From: an uncultured Propionibacteriaceae bacterium
GTDB lineage: Bacteria > Actinomycetota > Actinomycetes > Propionibacteriales > Propionibacteriaceae
Reading direction: 5' to 3'
NCBI GenBank assembly: GCA_937926975.1
Contig: CALBCJ010000022.1
Coordinates: 40,835 to 104,834 of the forward strand
Length of the DNA stretch: 64,000 bases
Of the stretch, positions 36,698 through 45,212 are shown piece by piece. The notes under the pieces are model-generated. The model had not been told where the DNA came from and searched no databases. It saw only the letters and a list, made by a program, of their open reading frames with translations. A program made the position numbers and the translations under genes. The first letter of the stretch is position 1, and the number at the start of each line of letters is the position of its first letter.

Positions 36698-37693
36698 ATG
36701 AAGAAGCTGATCAACGGCTCCAGCGAGGTCGTTGCGGAGTCGCTGCTGGGCATGGCAGCGGCCCACCCGGACCGGCTGCGGGTCGATCCCGAGCTGCGGG
36801 TCGTCTACCGCCGGCACCTGACGCCGGGCAAGGTCGGGCTGGTGTCGGGCGGGGGCTCGGGCCATGAGCCGATGCACGGCGGCTTCGTCGGGCTGGGGAT
36901 GCTGGACGCCGCCTGCTGCGGCGAGATCTTCACCTCCCCGGTCCCCGACCAGGTGCTGGCGGCCACGACCACGGTCGACACCGGAGCCGGGGTGCTGCAC
37001 GTGGTGAAGAACTACACCGGCGACGTGCTCAGCTTCGAGATGGCGGCGGAGCTGGCCGCCGAGGCCGGGACCCGGGTGGTGCCGGCCCTGGTGGCCGACG
37101 ACGTGGCCGTCCAGGACTCGCCGTACACCGCCGGGCGGCGTGGTACCGGCACCACCGTGCTGGTTGAGAAGATCGCCGGGGCGGCCGCTGAGCAGGGCCG
37201 GGACCTGGATGCGGTGGCGGCGGTGGCCCGGCGGGTCGCCGCGCAGGGCCGTTCGGTGGGGGTTGCCCTGACCTCCTGCACGGTGCCGGCCGCCGGACGG
37301 CCGACCTTCGACCTGGGTGACGACGAGATCGAGCTCGGGATCGGGATCCACGGCGAGCCCGGCCAGCGCCGAGTGCCGATGGCACCGGCCCGCGAGGTGG
37401 CCGAGATGATGGTGGAGCTGGTGCTGGCCGACCTGGACTACCGCGGCAGCGACACGATCGTGCTGCTGAACGGAATGGGGGCGACGCCGCTGCTCGAGCT
37501 GTACCTGATGTACCACGAGGTGGCCCGGGTGCTGACGGCGAGCGGGGTCCGGGTTGCCCGGAACCTCGTGGGCAGCTACATCACCTCACTGGAGATGGCA
37601 GGCTGCTCTGTGACGCTGCTCAGGGCTGACGACGAGCTGCTGACACTGTGGGACGCCCCGGTGAGCACACCGGGCCTGAGATGGGGGTGCTGA
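36698..37693 (+). CDS. dhaK: PEP-dependent dihydroxyacetone kinase, DhaK subunit
   Basis: Binds dihydroxyacetone covalently through a histidine hemiaminal for phosphoryl transfer from DhaL-ADP. 331 residues: MKKLINGSSEVVAESLLGMA, LVSGGGSGHEPMHGGFVG with the substrate-binding GSGHE, HVVKNYTGDVLSFEMAAE, GRRGTGTTVLVEKIAGA and GIGIHGEPGQRR. First gene of a tight dhaK-dhaL-dhaM operon, 1 bp before dhaL. Divergent from the TIGR03960 gene. Confidence 0.96.
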   Translation: MKKLINGSSEVVAESLLGMAAAHPDRLRVDPELRVVYRRHLTPGKVGLVSGGGSGHEPMHGGFVGLGMLDAACCGEIFTSPVPDQVLAATTTVDTGAGVLHVVKNYTGDVLSFEMAAELAAEAGTRVVPALVADDVAVQDSPYTAGRRGTGTTVLVEKIAGAAAEQGRDLDAVAAVARRVAAQGRSVGVALTSCTVPAAGRPTFDLGDDEIELGIGIHGEPGQRRVPMAPAREVAEMMVELVLADLDYRGSDTIVLLNGMGATPLLELYLMYHEVARVLTASGVRVARNLVGSYITSLEMAGCSVTLLRADDELLTLWDAPVSTPGLRWGC

Positions 37694-37694
37694 C

Positions 37695-38309
37695 ATGGCT
37701 CTCGATACCGCCGCGGTCGCGGCCTGGATGGCTGACTTCGCCGACCAGGTGCACCGGCAGGCGGACCTGCTGACCGAGCTCGACCGCAAGATCGGGGACG
37801 CCGACCACGGCTCCAACATGGAGCGGGGCACGGCCGCGGTGGCGGCTCTCGACCCGGCCGCCTTCTCCAGCCCGAGCACCTACCTGCGCAAGGCCGGGAT
37901 GACGCTGGTCTCCACGGTCGGTGGCGCCAGCGGCCCCCTGTACGGGACGTTCCTGATGCGGGTCGGGGCTGCCTGGCCCAGCGACGGATCGGCCACCGGG
38001 CTCGGGGCCGCCCTGCGAGCCGGGCTGGACGGCGTGGTGCAGCGCGGCAAGGCTGAGGTCGGCGACAAGACGATGGTCGACGCGCTGGCGCCGGCGCTGC
38101 GGGCGTACGACGCGGCCGCGTCGAAGGGGGTCGCGGCGGCGCTGGCGGCAGCCGCGAAGGCCAGTGCCCGGGGCTGCGACGACACCGCCCCTCTGGTGGC
38201 CCGCAAGGGCCGCGCCTCGTACCTTGGAGAGCGCAGCGTGGGCGTTCAGGACCCTGGCGCGACCAGCATGATGCTGCTGCTCGAGGCGGCGGCCCGGACC
38301 CTGGTCTAG
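37695..38309 (+). CDS. dhaL: Dihydroxyacetone kinase, DhaL subunit
   Basis: 204 residues; carries a tightly bound ADP that is rephosphorylated by DhaM. The Mg-ADP-binding motif LDRKIGDADHGSNMERG, VGGASGPLYGTFLMR and the GDKTMVDALAPA segment, plus DPGATSMMLLLEA at the C-terminus, are intact. It ends with TAG immediately followed by the ATG of dhaM. Confidence 0.96.
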   Translation: MALDTAAVAAWMADFADQVHRQADLLTELDRKIGDADHGSNMERGTAAVAALDPAAFSSPSTYLRKAGMTLVSTVGGASGPLYGTFLMRVGAAWPSDGSATGLGAALRAGLDGVVQRGKAEVGDKTMVDALAPALRAYDAAASKGVAAALAAAAKASARGCDDTAPLVARKGRASYLGERSVGVQDPGATSMMLLLEAAARTLV

Positions 38310-40673
38310 ATGATCGGCATCGTCGTCGTCTCCCACTCCCGCCCGCTGGCCGAGGCGGCGGTGGCGCTGGCCTGCGAGATGGTCACCGCCGAGTCGCGGC
38401 CCCCCATCGCTGTGGCCGCCGGGGCCTCGGACGGGCTGGGGACGGATGCTGCCGCGATCGCTGACGCCCTGGCCGAGGTCGGCTCCCCCGACGGGGTGCT
38501 GGTGCTGATGGACCTGGGCAGTGCCCTGCTCTCGGCCGAGCTGGCCCTGGAGCTGGTTGAGACCCCGCTGCCGGGCCCGGTCCGGCTGACCGCTGCCCCC
38601 CTGGTGGAGGGGCTGGTCGCGGCCGTGGTGACGGCCGGCGCTGGCAGCTCGCTGGAGCAGGTGGCGGCCGAGGCCGAGAACGGTCTGGCTGCCAAGCAGG
38701 TGCACCTGGGCGCCTCCGCCCCCGCCGCTGGTCCCGACCTGTGGGCGGTCCAGCCGGAGCTGACCGTCACCCACGTGGTCCACAACCGGCACGGGCTGCA
38801 CGCCCGACCGGCGGCCGCCCTGGTGACAGGGCTGCGCGAGCTTGATGCGACCGTGCGGCTCAAGAACCTCACCACGGGCCGGGGTCCGGTGGAAGCTGGC
38901 AGCATCACCCGCGTGGCCACCCTGGACCTGCGGCAGGGAGCCAGCCTGGAGGCCAGCTTTGCCGGGCCGCAGGCCAGCGCCGCCCAGCAGCGCTTCCTGG
39001 AGCTGGCCGCGACCGACTTCGGTGAGGACCCGGCCGAGCAGCCGTCGGCGGAGCTCCTGCCGGGCGGCACGGGTACCGGGCGGGAGGTGGTGCTGGGCCC
39101 GGCTCTGGTCCGCTCCGGCGAGGTCAGCACCGGCGGGTACCAGCCCCAGGACCCGGTACGGGAGACCCAGCGGCTGGCCTCGGCCCGGGCCGAGGTGGAC
39201 TGCTGGCTGTCGCGCCTGGCCCAGTCACCGACCGAGCGGGGCATCTTCGAGGCCCAGCGGGCCCTGCTGAGCGACCCGGCCCTGGCCGAGCACCTGAGCC
39301 GGGAGACCCGCTCCGGAGTGGCGGCGGTGGACGCCGTACGGCACCACCTCGACGCTGTGGCGGCCGACTTCGACGACCTCAGCGACCCCTACCTGCGCGA
39401 GCGTGGGCAGGATGTCCGCAGCCTGCGGCGGCTGCTGCTGCTGGCCCTGACCGGTGCCGCCGAGCCGGACCCGGCGGCAGCCCACGTCCTGGTGGTCGAC
39501 GAGCTGGACGCCGCGACCGCTGCCCGGCTGGACCCGTCCCGGACGCTGGGGGTGGTGACGGTGACGGGTGGGCCGACCGGGCACGGGGTGATCGTGGCCG
39601 GGGCCCGCGGGATCCCGGTGCTGACGGGCTGCCGCCGGGCTGGCGCTGCTCGCGACGGTGACCTGATCGGCTTCGACCCGACCACTCACGAGCTGTGGCT
39701 GTCGCCCGGGCCCGAGCAGGCCGCGCGGATCCGAGAGCGTGGCGCAGCCCGTACGAGCGAGGTCGCCCAGGCTGCTCAGCGGGCTCGCCAGCCGGCGCTG
39801 ACCAGGGACGGGACCCGGGTGCTGGTGGAGTGCAACATCGGCTCGCTCGACGATGCCCGCAGGGGCGCTGCGGCCGGTGCGGACGGCTCGGGGCTGGTGC
39901 GGACCGAGATCGTCTTCGCCGACGAGGCCCAGGCTCCGTCGGCCGAGGAGCAGGCCGAGGTCTTCGTGACGGCGGGTGAGATTCTGGGCGGTCCGATCAC
40001 GGTCCGGGTCTGGGACCCCGGTGCCGACAAGCCGCTGTCCTTCGTGGCGGCTGCGCACGAGCCGAACCCGATGCTCGGGCTGCGCGGCATCCGGGCGCTG
40101 CAGCAGCAGCCGGACCTGCTGGCGACCCAGCTCCGGGCGGTCCTGATCGCTGCTGGCCAGGTCCCGGTCCGGGTCCTGCTGCCGATGGTCACCGAGCCGC
40201 GGGAGGTCCGCTGGGCCAGGGAGGTCCTAGACCAGGTCCGCCGTGACCTGCCGGCCGCGCCACCGGTGCCGCTCGGGATCATGATCGAGGTCCCGGCGGC
40301 GGCCGTCCGGGCCCGGGACTTCGCTGGGCTGGTCGACTTCGCCTCGATCGGGACGAACGACCTCACCCAGTACACGATGGCCGCCGACCGCGGCAACGAG
40401 CGGGTACGTGACCTCGCCCCGGCCGGCGCCGCGGCGGTCTGGGACCTGGTCGAGGCCACCTGCCAGGGCCTGCCCGGGGTGCCGGTCGGGGTCTGCGGCG
40501 ACCTGGCCAGTGACCCGGACCGGGCGGCGGGTCTGATCGGGCGAGGAGTCACCGAGCTCTCCGTCCAGCCGCCCCTGGTGGGTCTGGTCAAGCAGGCGGT
40601 CCGCCTCGCCTCAGGCCCCGTGGCGGCCCCTGGGCTCAGCGCAGGGTGCCGAGAGACTCGACGAGGTCCTTAG
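38310..40673 (+). CDS. dhaM: DhaM: EIIA(Dha)-HPr-Enzyme I fusion
   Basis: Multidomain phosphoryl carrier feeding the Dha kinase. 787 residues: EIIA-Dha (about 1-130) with active-site His9 (VVVSHSRPLAEA); HPr (about 148-235) with His164 in NRHGLHARPAA; Enzyme I (about 245-780) with His425 in GGPTGHGVIVAGARGIPVL, GSGLVRTEIVF, DKPLSF, NPMLGLRGIRAL, GIMIEVPAAAV, SIGTNDLTQYTMAADRG and Cys729 in VGVCGDLASD. Unlike E. coli DhaM, whose EI part is truncated, the whole PEP-binding barrel appears present, so the protein could take phosphate directly from PEP. Its 3' end overlaps the convergent gene by 38 bp. Confidence 0.95.
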   Translation: MIGIVVVSHSRPLAEAAVALACEMVTAESRPPIAVAAGASDGLGTDAAAIADALAEVGSPDGVLVLMDLGSALLSAELALELVETPLPGPVRLTAAPLVEGLVAAVVTAGAGSSLEQVAAEAENGLAAKQVHLGASAPAAGPDLWAVQPELTVTHVVHNRHGLHARPAAALVTGLRELDATVRLKNLTTGRGPVEAGSITRVATLDLRQGASLEASFAGPQASAAQQRFLELAATDFGEDPAEQPSAELLPGGTGTGREVVLGPALVRSGEVSTGGYQPQDPVRETQRLASARAEVDCWLSRLAQSPTERGIFEAQRALLSDPALAEHLSRETRSGVAAVDAVRHHLDAVAADFDDLSDPYLRERGQDVRSLRRLLLLALTGAAEPDPAAAHVLVVDELDAATAARLDPSRTLGVVTVTGGPTGHGVIVAGARGIPVLTGCRRAGAARDGDLIGFDPTTHELWLSPGPEQAARIRERGAARTSEVAQAAQRARQPALTRDGTRVLVECNIGSLDDARRGAAAGADGSGLVRTEIVFADEAQAPSAEEQAEVFVTAGEILGGPITVRVWDPGADKPLSFVAAAHEPNPMLGLRGIRALQQQPDLLATQLRAVLIAAGQVPVRVLLPMVTEPREVRWAREVLDQVRRDLPAAPPVPLGIMIEVPAAAVRARDFAGLVDFASIGTNDLTQYTMAADRGNERVRDLAPAGAAAVWDLVEATCQGLPGVPVGVCGDLASDPDRAAGLIGRGVTELSVQPPLVGLVKQAVRLASGPVAAPGLSAGCRETRRGP

Positions 40674-40899
40674 CCTCCTTGAGCCCCATTCCCGTCTGAT
40701 CGCGAACCTCCTTGATGGCCTGGATCTTCTGACCCGCCCGGGTCAGCTGCAGCACCCGGTCGACGTCGGTCAGACCACCGAGCTGGGGTCCCGGTACGAC
40801 CTGTCCGGGCGCGGAGGCAGCGTCGAGCCGGCGCAGAACCTCCGCCATCTGCTCCTCCAGCCGGCGTACCCGACGCTCGAGGGCTGACTCCCCGAACAC
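40636..40899 (-). CDS. Small L7/L12 C-terminal-domain-like protein
   Basis: 87 residues from GTG 40899, one base after the stop of the upstream gene. An N-terminal helix predicted to coil (LERRVRRLEEQMAEVLRRLD) is followed by a domain resembling the ribosomal L7/L12 C-terminal domain: VDRVLQLTRAGQKIQAIKEV followed by RDQTGMGLKEAKDLVESL. The L7/L12 N-terminal dimerisation domain that anchors to L10 is absent, so it is not a normal stalk protein. Possible role: recruiting translational GTPases or another partner. Paired with the next gene, which has the same C-terminal domain. Confidence 0.8.
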   Translation of the reverse strand: MFGESALERRVRRLEEQMAEVLRRLDAASAPGQVVPGPQLGGLTDVDRVLQLTRAGQKIQAIKEVRDQTGMGLKEAKDLVESLGTLR

Positions 40900-40900
40900 G

Positions 40901-41956
40901 TCAGACCAGCCTGTCGTGGAGCCGCTCCACTGTCTCCGCCGCCTCGTGGGTGTCAACGCCGAGCTGGCTGCGGACCAGTCGGATCGCCTCCAGCTTGTGC
41001 CCGGTGCGGAGCAGCTCGAGGACCGCGGCCTCGTCCAGGCCGGGGATCGACGAGGAGGTGACCGCGGCCGCGGGCTGGGAGGGGGCCGGGGCTGGCTGGG
41101 GTGGGGCTGACGGCGCCGGAGCCGACGGAGCTGGAGCCGGGGCCGACGGAGCTGGAGCCGGGGCCGACGACGCTGGAGCCGAGGGAGCCAGGGCCGACGG
41201 GGTCAGCCGCGGCGTGGCTGGAGCCCGCGGTGCGGGGCTCGGCTGCGACGACGCCGGGGAGGAGACGGACTGGGCGGGGACCGACCGCTCGGTGGCCGGC
41301 TCCGCCGCCGTACTCGTGGACCGTGGGGCAGCGGGCTGGAGCGGTGCGCCCGGAGGGGTGAGCACGGTGGCTGGTGATGCTGAGGAGGAGGCGCTGACGC
41401 CCGGCCGAGGGCTCGGAGCCACCTGAGGCGGACGCGACAGGGTCACATCCGCCGGGAGGTGCCCGGTGGGGCCGGCTGGGTGAGCCTCGGTGGGACGTAC
41501 CGGCGCCCGCAGGGTCCGCTCAGCACTGGGCTGGCCGGCACTCGGGCGCTGCACAGCCGGCTGGGGTGCCACCGACGCGGTGGCCGGCTGTGCTGCCGCC
41601 GACGGGGTAGCCGGCTGGGGTGCCGCAGGCTGGGTAGTCGGCTGAGCCGCGGCAGGACGAGGGGCCCCGACGGGCTGGGTCGAGGCAGGCTGCGACACCG
41701 TCGGCACGGCAGCCGGCTGGGTCACGGACTGCGCTGCCGGCTGGGTCGCTGCGGGCTGAGGCGCTGCTGCCGACTGGGTCGCCGCGGGCTGAGGCGCGAC
41801 GGTCTGCGGAGACGGTGCACCGGCCGCACTCGGGCCGGACTGCGGAGGCTGCGCCATCCGCGGTACCGGTGGGATCGGGACCCCAACGTGGTGCGCCAGC
41901 CTTTCGACGATCCACTCCAACCGGGCGACTCTCTGCGCGAGATCGCTGTCGACCAT
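40901..41956 (-). CDS. L7/L12 CTD-like protein with long Pro/Ala/Ser linker
   Basis: 351 residues. An N-terminal helix (RVARLEWIVERLAHHVGV) is joined through about 270 residues of Ala/Pro/Ser/Gln low complexity (repeats such as PAPAPSAPAPAPSAPAP) to a C-terminal domain LDEAAVLELLRTGHKLEAIR continuing LVRSQLGVDTHEAAETVERL, related to the L7/L12 C-terminal domain. AGGAAGG precedes the ATG. The two-helix-plus-CTD design is the same as the following small protein, but with an extended tether, like a ribosomal stalk with a very long hinge. Function unknown. Confidence 0.8.
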   Translation of the reverse strand: MVDSDLAQRVARLEWIVERLAHHVGVPIPPVPRMAQPPQSGPSAAGAPSPQTVAPQPAATQSAAAPQPAATQPAAQSVTQPAAVPTVSQPASTQPVGAPRPAAAQPTTQPAAPQPATPSAAAQPATASVAPQPAVQRPSAGQPSAERTLRAPVRPTEAHPAGPTGHLPADVTLSRPPQVAPSPRPGVSASSSASPATVLTPPGAPLQPAAPRSTSTAAEPATERSVPAQSVSSPASSQPSPAPRAPATPRLTPSALAPSAPASSAPAPAPSAPAPAPSAPAPSAPPQPAPAPSQPAAAVTSSSIPGLDEAAVLELLRTGHKLEAIRLVRSQLGVDTHEAAETVERLHDRLV

Positions 41957-41971
41957 AGCCCCAACCCTTCC

Positions 41972-43264
41972 TCAGCTCTGTGACGTCTCCGCCATTGTCC
42001 CCCCGGTCGGCTGCCCAGCCGAAACCCCGGCTCCGGCCTGGACAGCCACCGGCCGGCGCCACCGCGCCAGCAGCCACAGGACAGCGGGCGCCAGCACCAG
42101 TGCCACCAGCGTGCCGGCCGCGTCGGCCGTGCTGACCGAGCCGGCGCTGCGGTCGAACATGCCGGAGAAGTCCGTGAACGGCAGCACCCACATGGCGGTC
42201 AGGTTGTTCACCACGTGCCAGGCGACCGAGGCCTCCAGGCCGCCGGTGACCCGGACCAGCCAGCAGGCCAGCATCCCGAAGCTGAAGTAGAAGAAGTTGA
42301 GGAAGAGGTCCTGGGCCAGGTGCAGGCTCGCGAAGAGCAGGCCCGACACCACCGCCCCCAGCCACCAGGACAACCGGCCGCTGGCCCAGGAGGCTGCCGC
42401 CCGGTTCACCAGGCCGCGCAGGCCGAGCTCCTCCCCCGCCGACTGCAGCGGCGTGGTCAGCAGCACCGTGGCGATCATGAAGACCGTGTACGGCTTCCAC
42501 TCCAGGTCGGGCAGCCCGCCGATCCCGAGCTGGACCCCGGTGACGACCAGGTAGACCGGCAGCATCCCCGCCAGGCAGACCCCGAGCCAGCCCCAGCGGA
42601 ACCGCCCGGTCACCGACGAGAGCCAGCGCGGGCGCTGCCCCACCACGACCCACTGGGTGACGTACGCGCTGGGGATCATGGCCGCGATGGTGACGTTGTT
42701 CACCAGGAACGCCCCGGGGTCCATCGTGAGCCGGAGCAGGTCGCCCCTCAGGACCTGGTCCAGCGCTTCGGGCCGGGTCAGCATCTCGGTCAGCATGTAG
42801 ACCAGCGAGCCGACCAGGGTCACGTAGAACCACAGGTAGAAGAACATGACCAGCGCTAGAAGACCCTTCCACCACCGGTACGACGGCGCCCGCCAGAAGC
42901 TGTGGTAGGGGCTGGGCCCGGTGGGCAGCACGACTCGCGGCGGGACCGGCTCCGGCGGTCCACAGACGCGGGCACCAGGCCCGGCCCCGGCCTGCGGGCC
43001 GCCCGCCTCCTGGCTCCCCGGCCCGGGCAGCGGCATGGCTGGGGGCTGGGCCGCCTGGGTGCCGTGCCCCTGAGAGCCAGGCTGCGCCGGAGCCTGCTGC
43101 GGGTCGCTCGGGGCCGCTGGGCCGTGGTCTGACTGGGCCAGGGCCGGCGGTTGGCCCGTCTCCGGAGCACCGGTGACCGGCTGCCCGGGCTGGGCCGCGG
43201 GGCTGTTCGTACCGGAGCCCGCCTGGCTCGCGTCCGGCCAGACCGGACCTGGCTGCTCGCTCAT
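41972..43264 (-). CDS. CPBP family intramembrane metalloprotease
   Basis: 430 residues: about 100 Pro/Gln/Ala-rich cytoplasmic residues, then around eight membrane helices containing the CPBP motifs SAGEELGLRGLVNRA (EExxxR), LFASLHLAQD (FxxxH) and SVAWHVVNNL (HxxxN). Family members cleave membrane-associated peptides or act in bacteriocin self-protection; the substrate here is unknown. Its ATG overlaps the ndk stop by 4 bp, so it is translated with ndk. Confidence 0.9.
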   Translation of the reverse strand: MSEQPGPVWPDASQAGSGTNSPAAQPGQPVTGAPETGQPPALAQSDHGPAAPSDPQQAPAQPGSQGHGTQAAQPPAMPLPGPGSQEAGGPQAGAGPGARVCGPPEPVPPRVVLPTGPSPYHSFWRAPSYRWWKGLLALVMFFYLWFYVTLVGSLVYMLTEMLTRPEALDQVLRGDLLRLTMDPGAFLVNNVTIAAMIPSAYVTQWVVVGQRPRWLSSVTGRFRWGWLGVCLAGMLPVYLVVTGVQLGIGGLPDLEWKPYTVFMIATVLLTTPLQSAGEELGLRGLVNRAAASWASGRLSWWLGAVVSGLLFASLHLAQDLFLNFFYFSFGMLACWLVRVTGGLEASVAWHVVNNLTAMWVLPFTDFSGMFDRSAGSVSTADAAGTLVALVLAPAVLWLLARWRRPVAVQAGAGVSAGQPTGGTMAETSQS

Positions 43265-43671
43265 GACAGTCCCGGGAACCAGAGTGCGACCTCGCGGGCC
43301 GCGGACTGAGGCGAGTCTGAGCCGTGGACCAGGTTCTGGCTGCTCGACAGCGACCAGTCACCGCGGATCGAGCCGGCCTCGGCGGCCACCGAGTCGGTGG
43401 CCCCGTTGAGCGCCCGCACCGCCGCCACCGCCCGCTCACCCTCCAGCACCAGCGCCACCAGGGGGCCCGAGGTGATGAAGGCCCGCAGCTGGGGGTACCA
43501 GGACTTGCCGACATGCTCGGCGTAGTGCTGGTCCGCCAGCTCAGCCGAGACGACCCGCAGCTCCATCGCGACCAGGACCAGGCCCTTGGCCAGGTACCGG
43601 TCCAGGATCCGTCCGGTGAGGCCACGCCGGACCGCGTCGGGCTTGATCAGCACGAGAGTGCGTTCGCTCAT
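43261..43671 (-). CDS. ndk: Nucleoside diphosphate kinase
   Basis: Equilibrates NTP pools by ping-pong phosphoryl transfer. 136 residues from ATG 43671: ERTLVLIKPDAVRRGLTG, AMELRVVSAELADQHYAEH, and the active-site histidine (about residue 116) in SSSQNLVHGSDSP. The frame is open upstream to 43740 but the family N-terminus fixes the start. A TAGGCT hexamer 8 nt before the ATG suggests a leaderless transcript. The small DUF4233 gene often found between folC and ndk in actinobacteria is missing; the gap is only 65 bp. Confidence 0.97.
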   Translation of the reverse strand: MSERTLVLIKPDAVRRGLTGRILDRYLAKGLVLVAMELRVVSAELADQHYAEHVGKSWYPQLRAFITSGPLVALVLEGERAVAAVRALNGATDSVAAEAGSIRGDWSLSSSQNLVHGSDSPQSAAREVALWFPGLS

Positions 43672-43679
43672 GGGCGGGA

Positions 43680-43685
43680 AGCCTA
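43680..43685 (-). promoter_or_regulatory. -10-like hexamer of ndk
   Basis: TAGGCT on the minus strand, 8 nt before the ndk ATG, inside the 65-bp folC-ndk gap. Confidence 0.45.
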
Positions 43686-43736
43686 CCGACCCCGTCCCGG
43701 GCCTCCCCACGCCACCGGGGTCGTGCCGGTCAGCCG

Positions 43737-45140
43737 TCACTCCTGGTGGCCGCCGGGCCCCAGGTCCTGCGTACTCTCGCCCGGCAAGGTCACCTGCGCC
43801 AGGCCAGCCCTCGGCTGGTCCTCGGTGACCAGCAGCGCTCGGGCCTGCCCGGCCAGGGCGGCCGAGCCGACCACCAGCACCCCCGCAGCCGGGCCGGCCT
43901 CGTCGGCCAGCGCCACCGCGACCTCGACCGCGTCGGCCAGGTCGGGCGCCAGCCGGACCCGCTCCTCCCCCAGCACGCTGCCGGCGAGCTCGGCGAGCTC
44001 TGACGCCGGCAGCCCGCGCGAACCGGCAGGCTGGGTCGCCACGAGGGTGTCCACGCCCGGCTCCAGCTCGGTCAGGATCGCCAGCTGGTCCTTGTCCCGC
44101 ATCACCCCGACGACCGCGATCAGCGGCGAGAACGCGTACGCCTCGGCCACCGCCGCCATGGTGGCCGCGACCGCCGCCGGGTTGTGGGCGGTGTCGAGCA
44201 CCAGTGCCGGCGAGGTCCGTACCCGCTCGGTGCGGGCCGGGGCCACCACGTCGGCCAGCCCCTCCGCGACCAGCTCCGGCGGCAGACCCCGCTGCCCCTG
44301 CAGCGCCTCGACCGCGGCGACCGCCAGGGCCGCGTTGTGCGCCATGTGGGCGCCGTGCAGCGGCAGCAGCAGACCGTCCAGGACCTCGGCCGACTCGATC
44401 CGCAGCACCTGCCCCCCGACGGCCGGGGTCCGCTCCAGCAGGGAGAAGTCCACGCCCTCGCGGACCATCAGCGCCCCGACCTGGCCACAGCGCTCCACCA
44501 GCACCCGAGCGGCCTCGGGCGGCTGGCCGGCCAGCACCGCGACCGACCCCTCCTTGATGATCCCGGCCTTCTCGGTGGCGATGGTGGTCAGGGTCGCGCC
44601 CAGGTAGCTGGTGTGGTCCAGGCTGATCGGGGTCACCACGGCGACCTGGGCGTCGGCCACGCTGGTCGCGTCCCAGGCCCCGCCCATCCCCACCTCCAGC
44701 ACCATCACGTCGACCGGGGCGTCGGCGAAGACGGCGAAGGCGATCCCGGTCAGGACCTCGAAGAAGGTCATCTCCAGCCCGTCGATCCGCTGCGCGTCGA
44801 CCATCGCTACATACGGCTTGACCTGCTCCCAGGTCTGGTCAAAGAGTTCGGCGCTGACCGGTCGCCCGTCGACGCTGACCCGCTCGGTGAGGTCCCGCAG
44901 GTGCGGGGACGCGTACCGGCCGGTCCGCAGCCCCTGGGCCCGCAGCAGGGCGTCGATCATGATCGCAGTGGAGCCCTTGCCGTTGGTCCCGGTGACCTGG
45001 ATCACGGGGGCGCTGCGGTGCGGGTCGCCGAGCAGCTCGACCAGGGCCTGGATCCGGGCCAGTGACGGCCCGATCTGGTGCTCAGGCTGGCGGCGCTGCA
45101 GCTCGGCGACAACGGGTGCGTGGGTCTCCAAGTGGCTCAT
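43737..45140 (-). CDS. folC: Folylpolyglutamate / dihydrofolate synthase
   Basis: Adds glutamate to dihydropteroate and to reduced folates. 467 residues from ATG 45140 (MSHLETHAPVVAELQRRQPE). Mur-ligase-type P-loop VIQVTGTNGKGSTAIMID, the family motifs GRYASPHLRDLTERVSVDG and LEVGMGGAWDATSV, ATEKAGIIKEG and LVLDTAHNPAAVAAT are all present. A TATGCT hexamer lies 10 nt upstream. Divergent from the MauE-like gene; valS, usually just upstream on the same strand in actinobacteria, is on the opposite strand here. Confidence 0.96.
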   Translation of the reverse strand: MSHLETHAPVVAELQRRQPEHQIGPSLARIQALVELLGDPHRSAPVIQVTGTNGKGSTAIMIDALLRAQGLRTGRYASPHLRDLTERVSVDGRPVSAELFDQTWEQVKPYVAMVDAQRIDGLEMTFFEVLTGIAFAVFADAPVDVMVLEVGMGGAWDATSVADAQVAVVTPISLDHTSYLGATLTTIATEKAGIIKEGSVAVLAGQPPEAARVLVERCGQVGALMVREGVDFSLLERTPAVGGQVLRIESAEVLDGLLLPLHGAHMAHNAALAVAAVEALQGQRGLPPELVAEGLADVVAPARTERVRTSPALVLDTAHNPAAVAATMAAVAEAYAFSPLIAVVGVMRDKDQLAILTELEPGVDTLVATQPAGSRGLPASELAELAGSVLGEERVRLAPDLADAVEVAVALADEAGPAAGVLVVGSAALAGQARALLVTEDQPRAGLAQVTLPGESTQDLGPGGHQE

Positions 45141-45200
45141 CGTGCTGCCGAGCATAGGTCGTACGCTGGTCGTTCGGCCTGCCCAGGCAGGAGCATCGCT

Positions 45201-45206
45201 TACGAT
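45201..45206 (+). promoter_or_regulatory. -10-like hexamer of the MauE-DsbA pair
   Basis: TACGAT ends 6 nt before GTG 45213; predicted leaderless start. A GCCTGCCCAGGC dyad at 45178-45189 lies just upstream. Confidence 0.45.
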
Positions 45207-45212
45207 ATTCAG

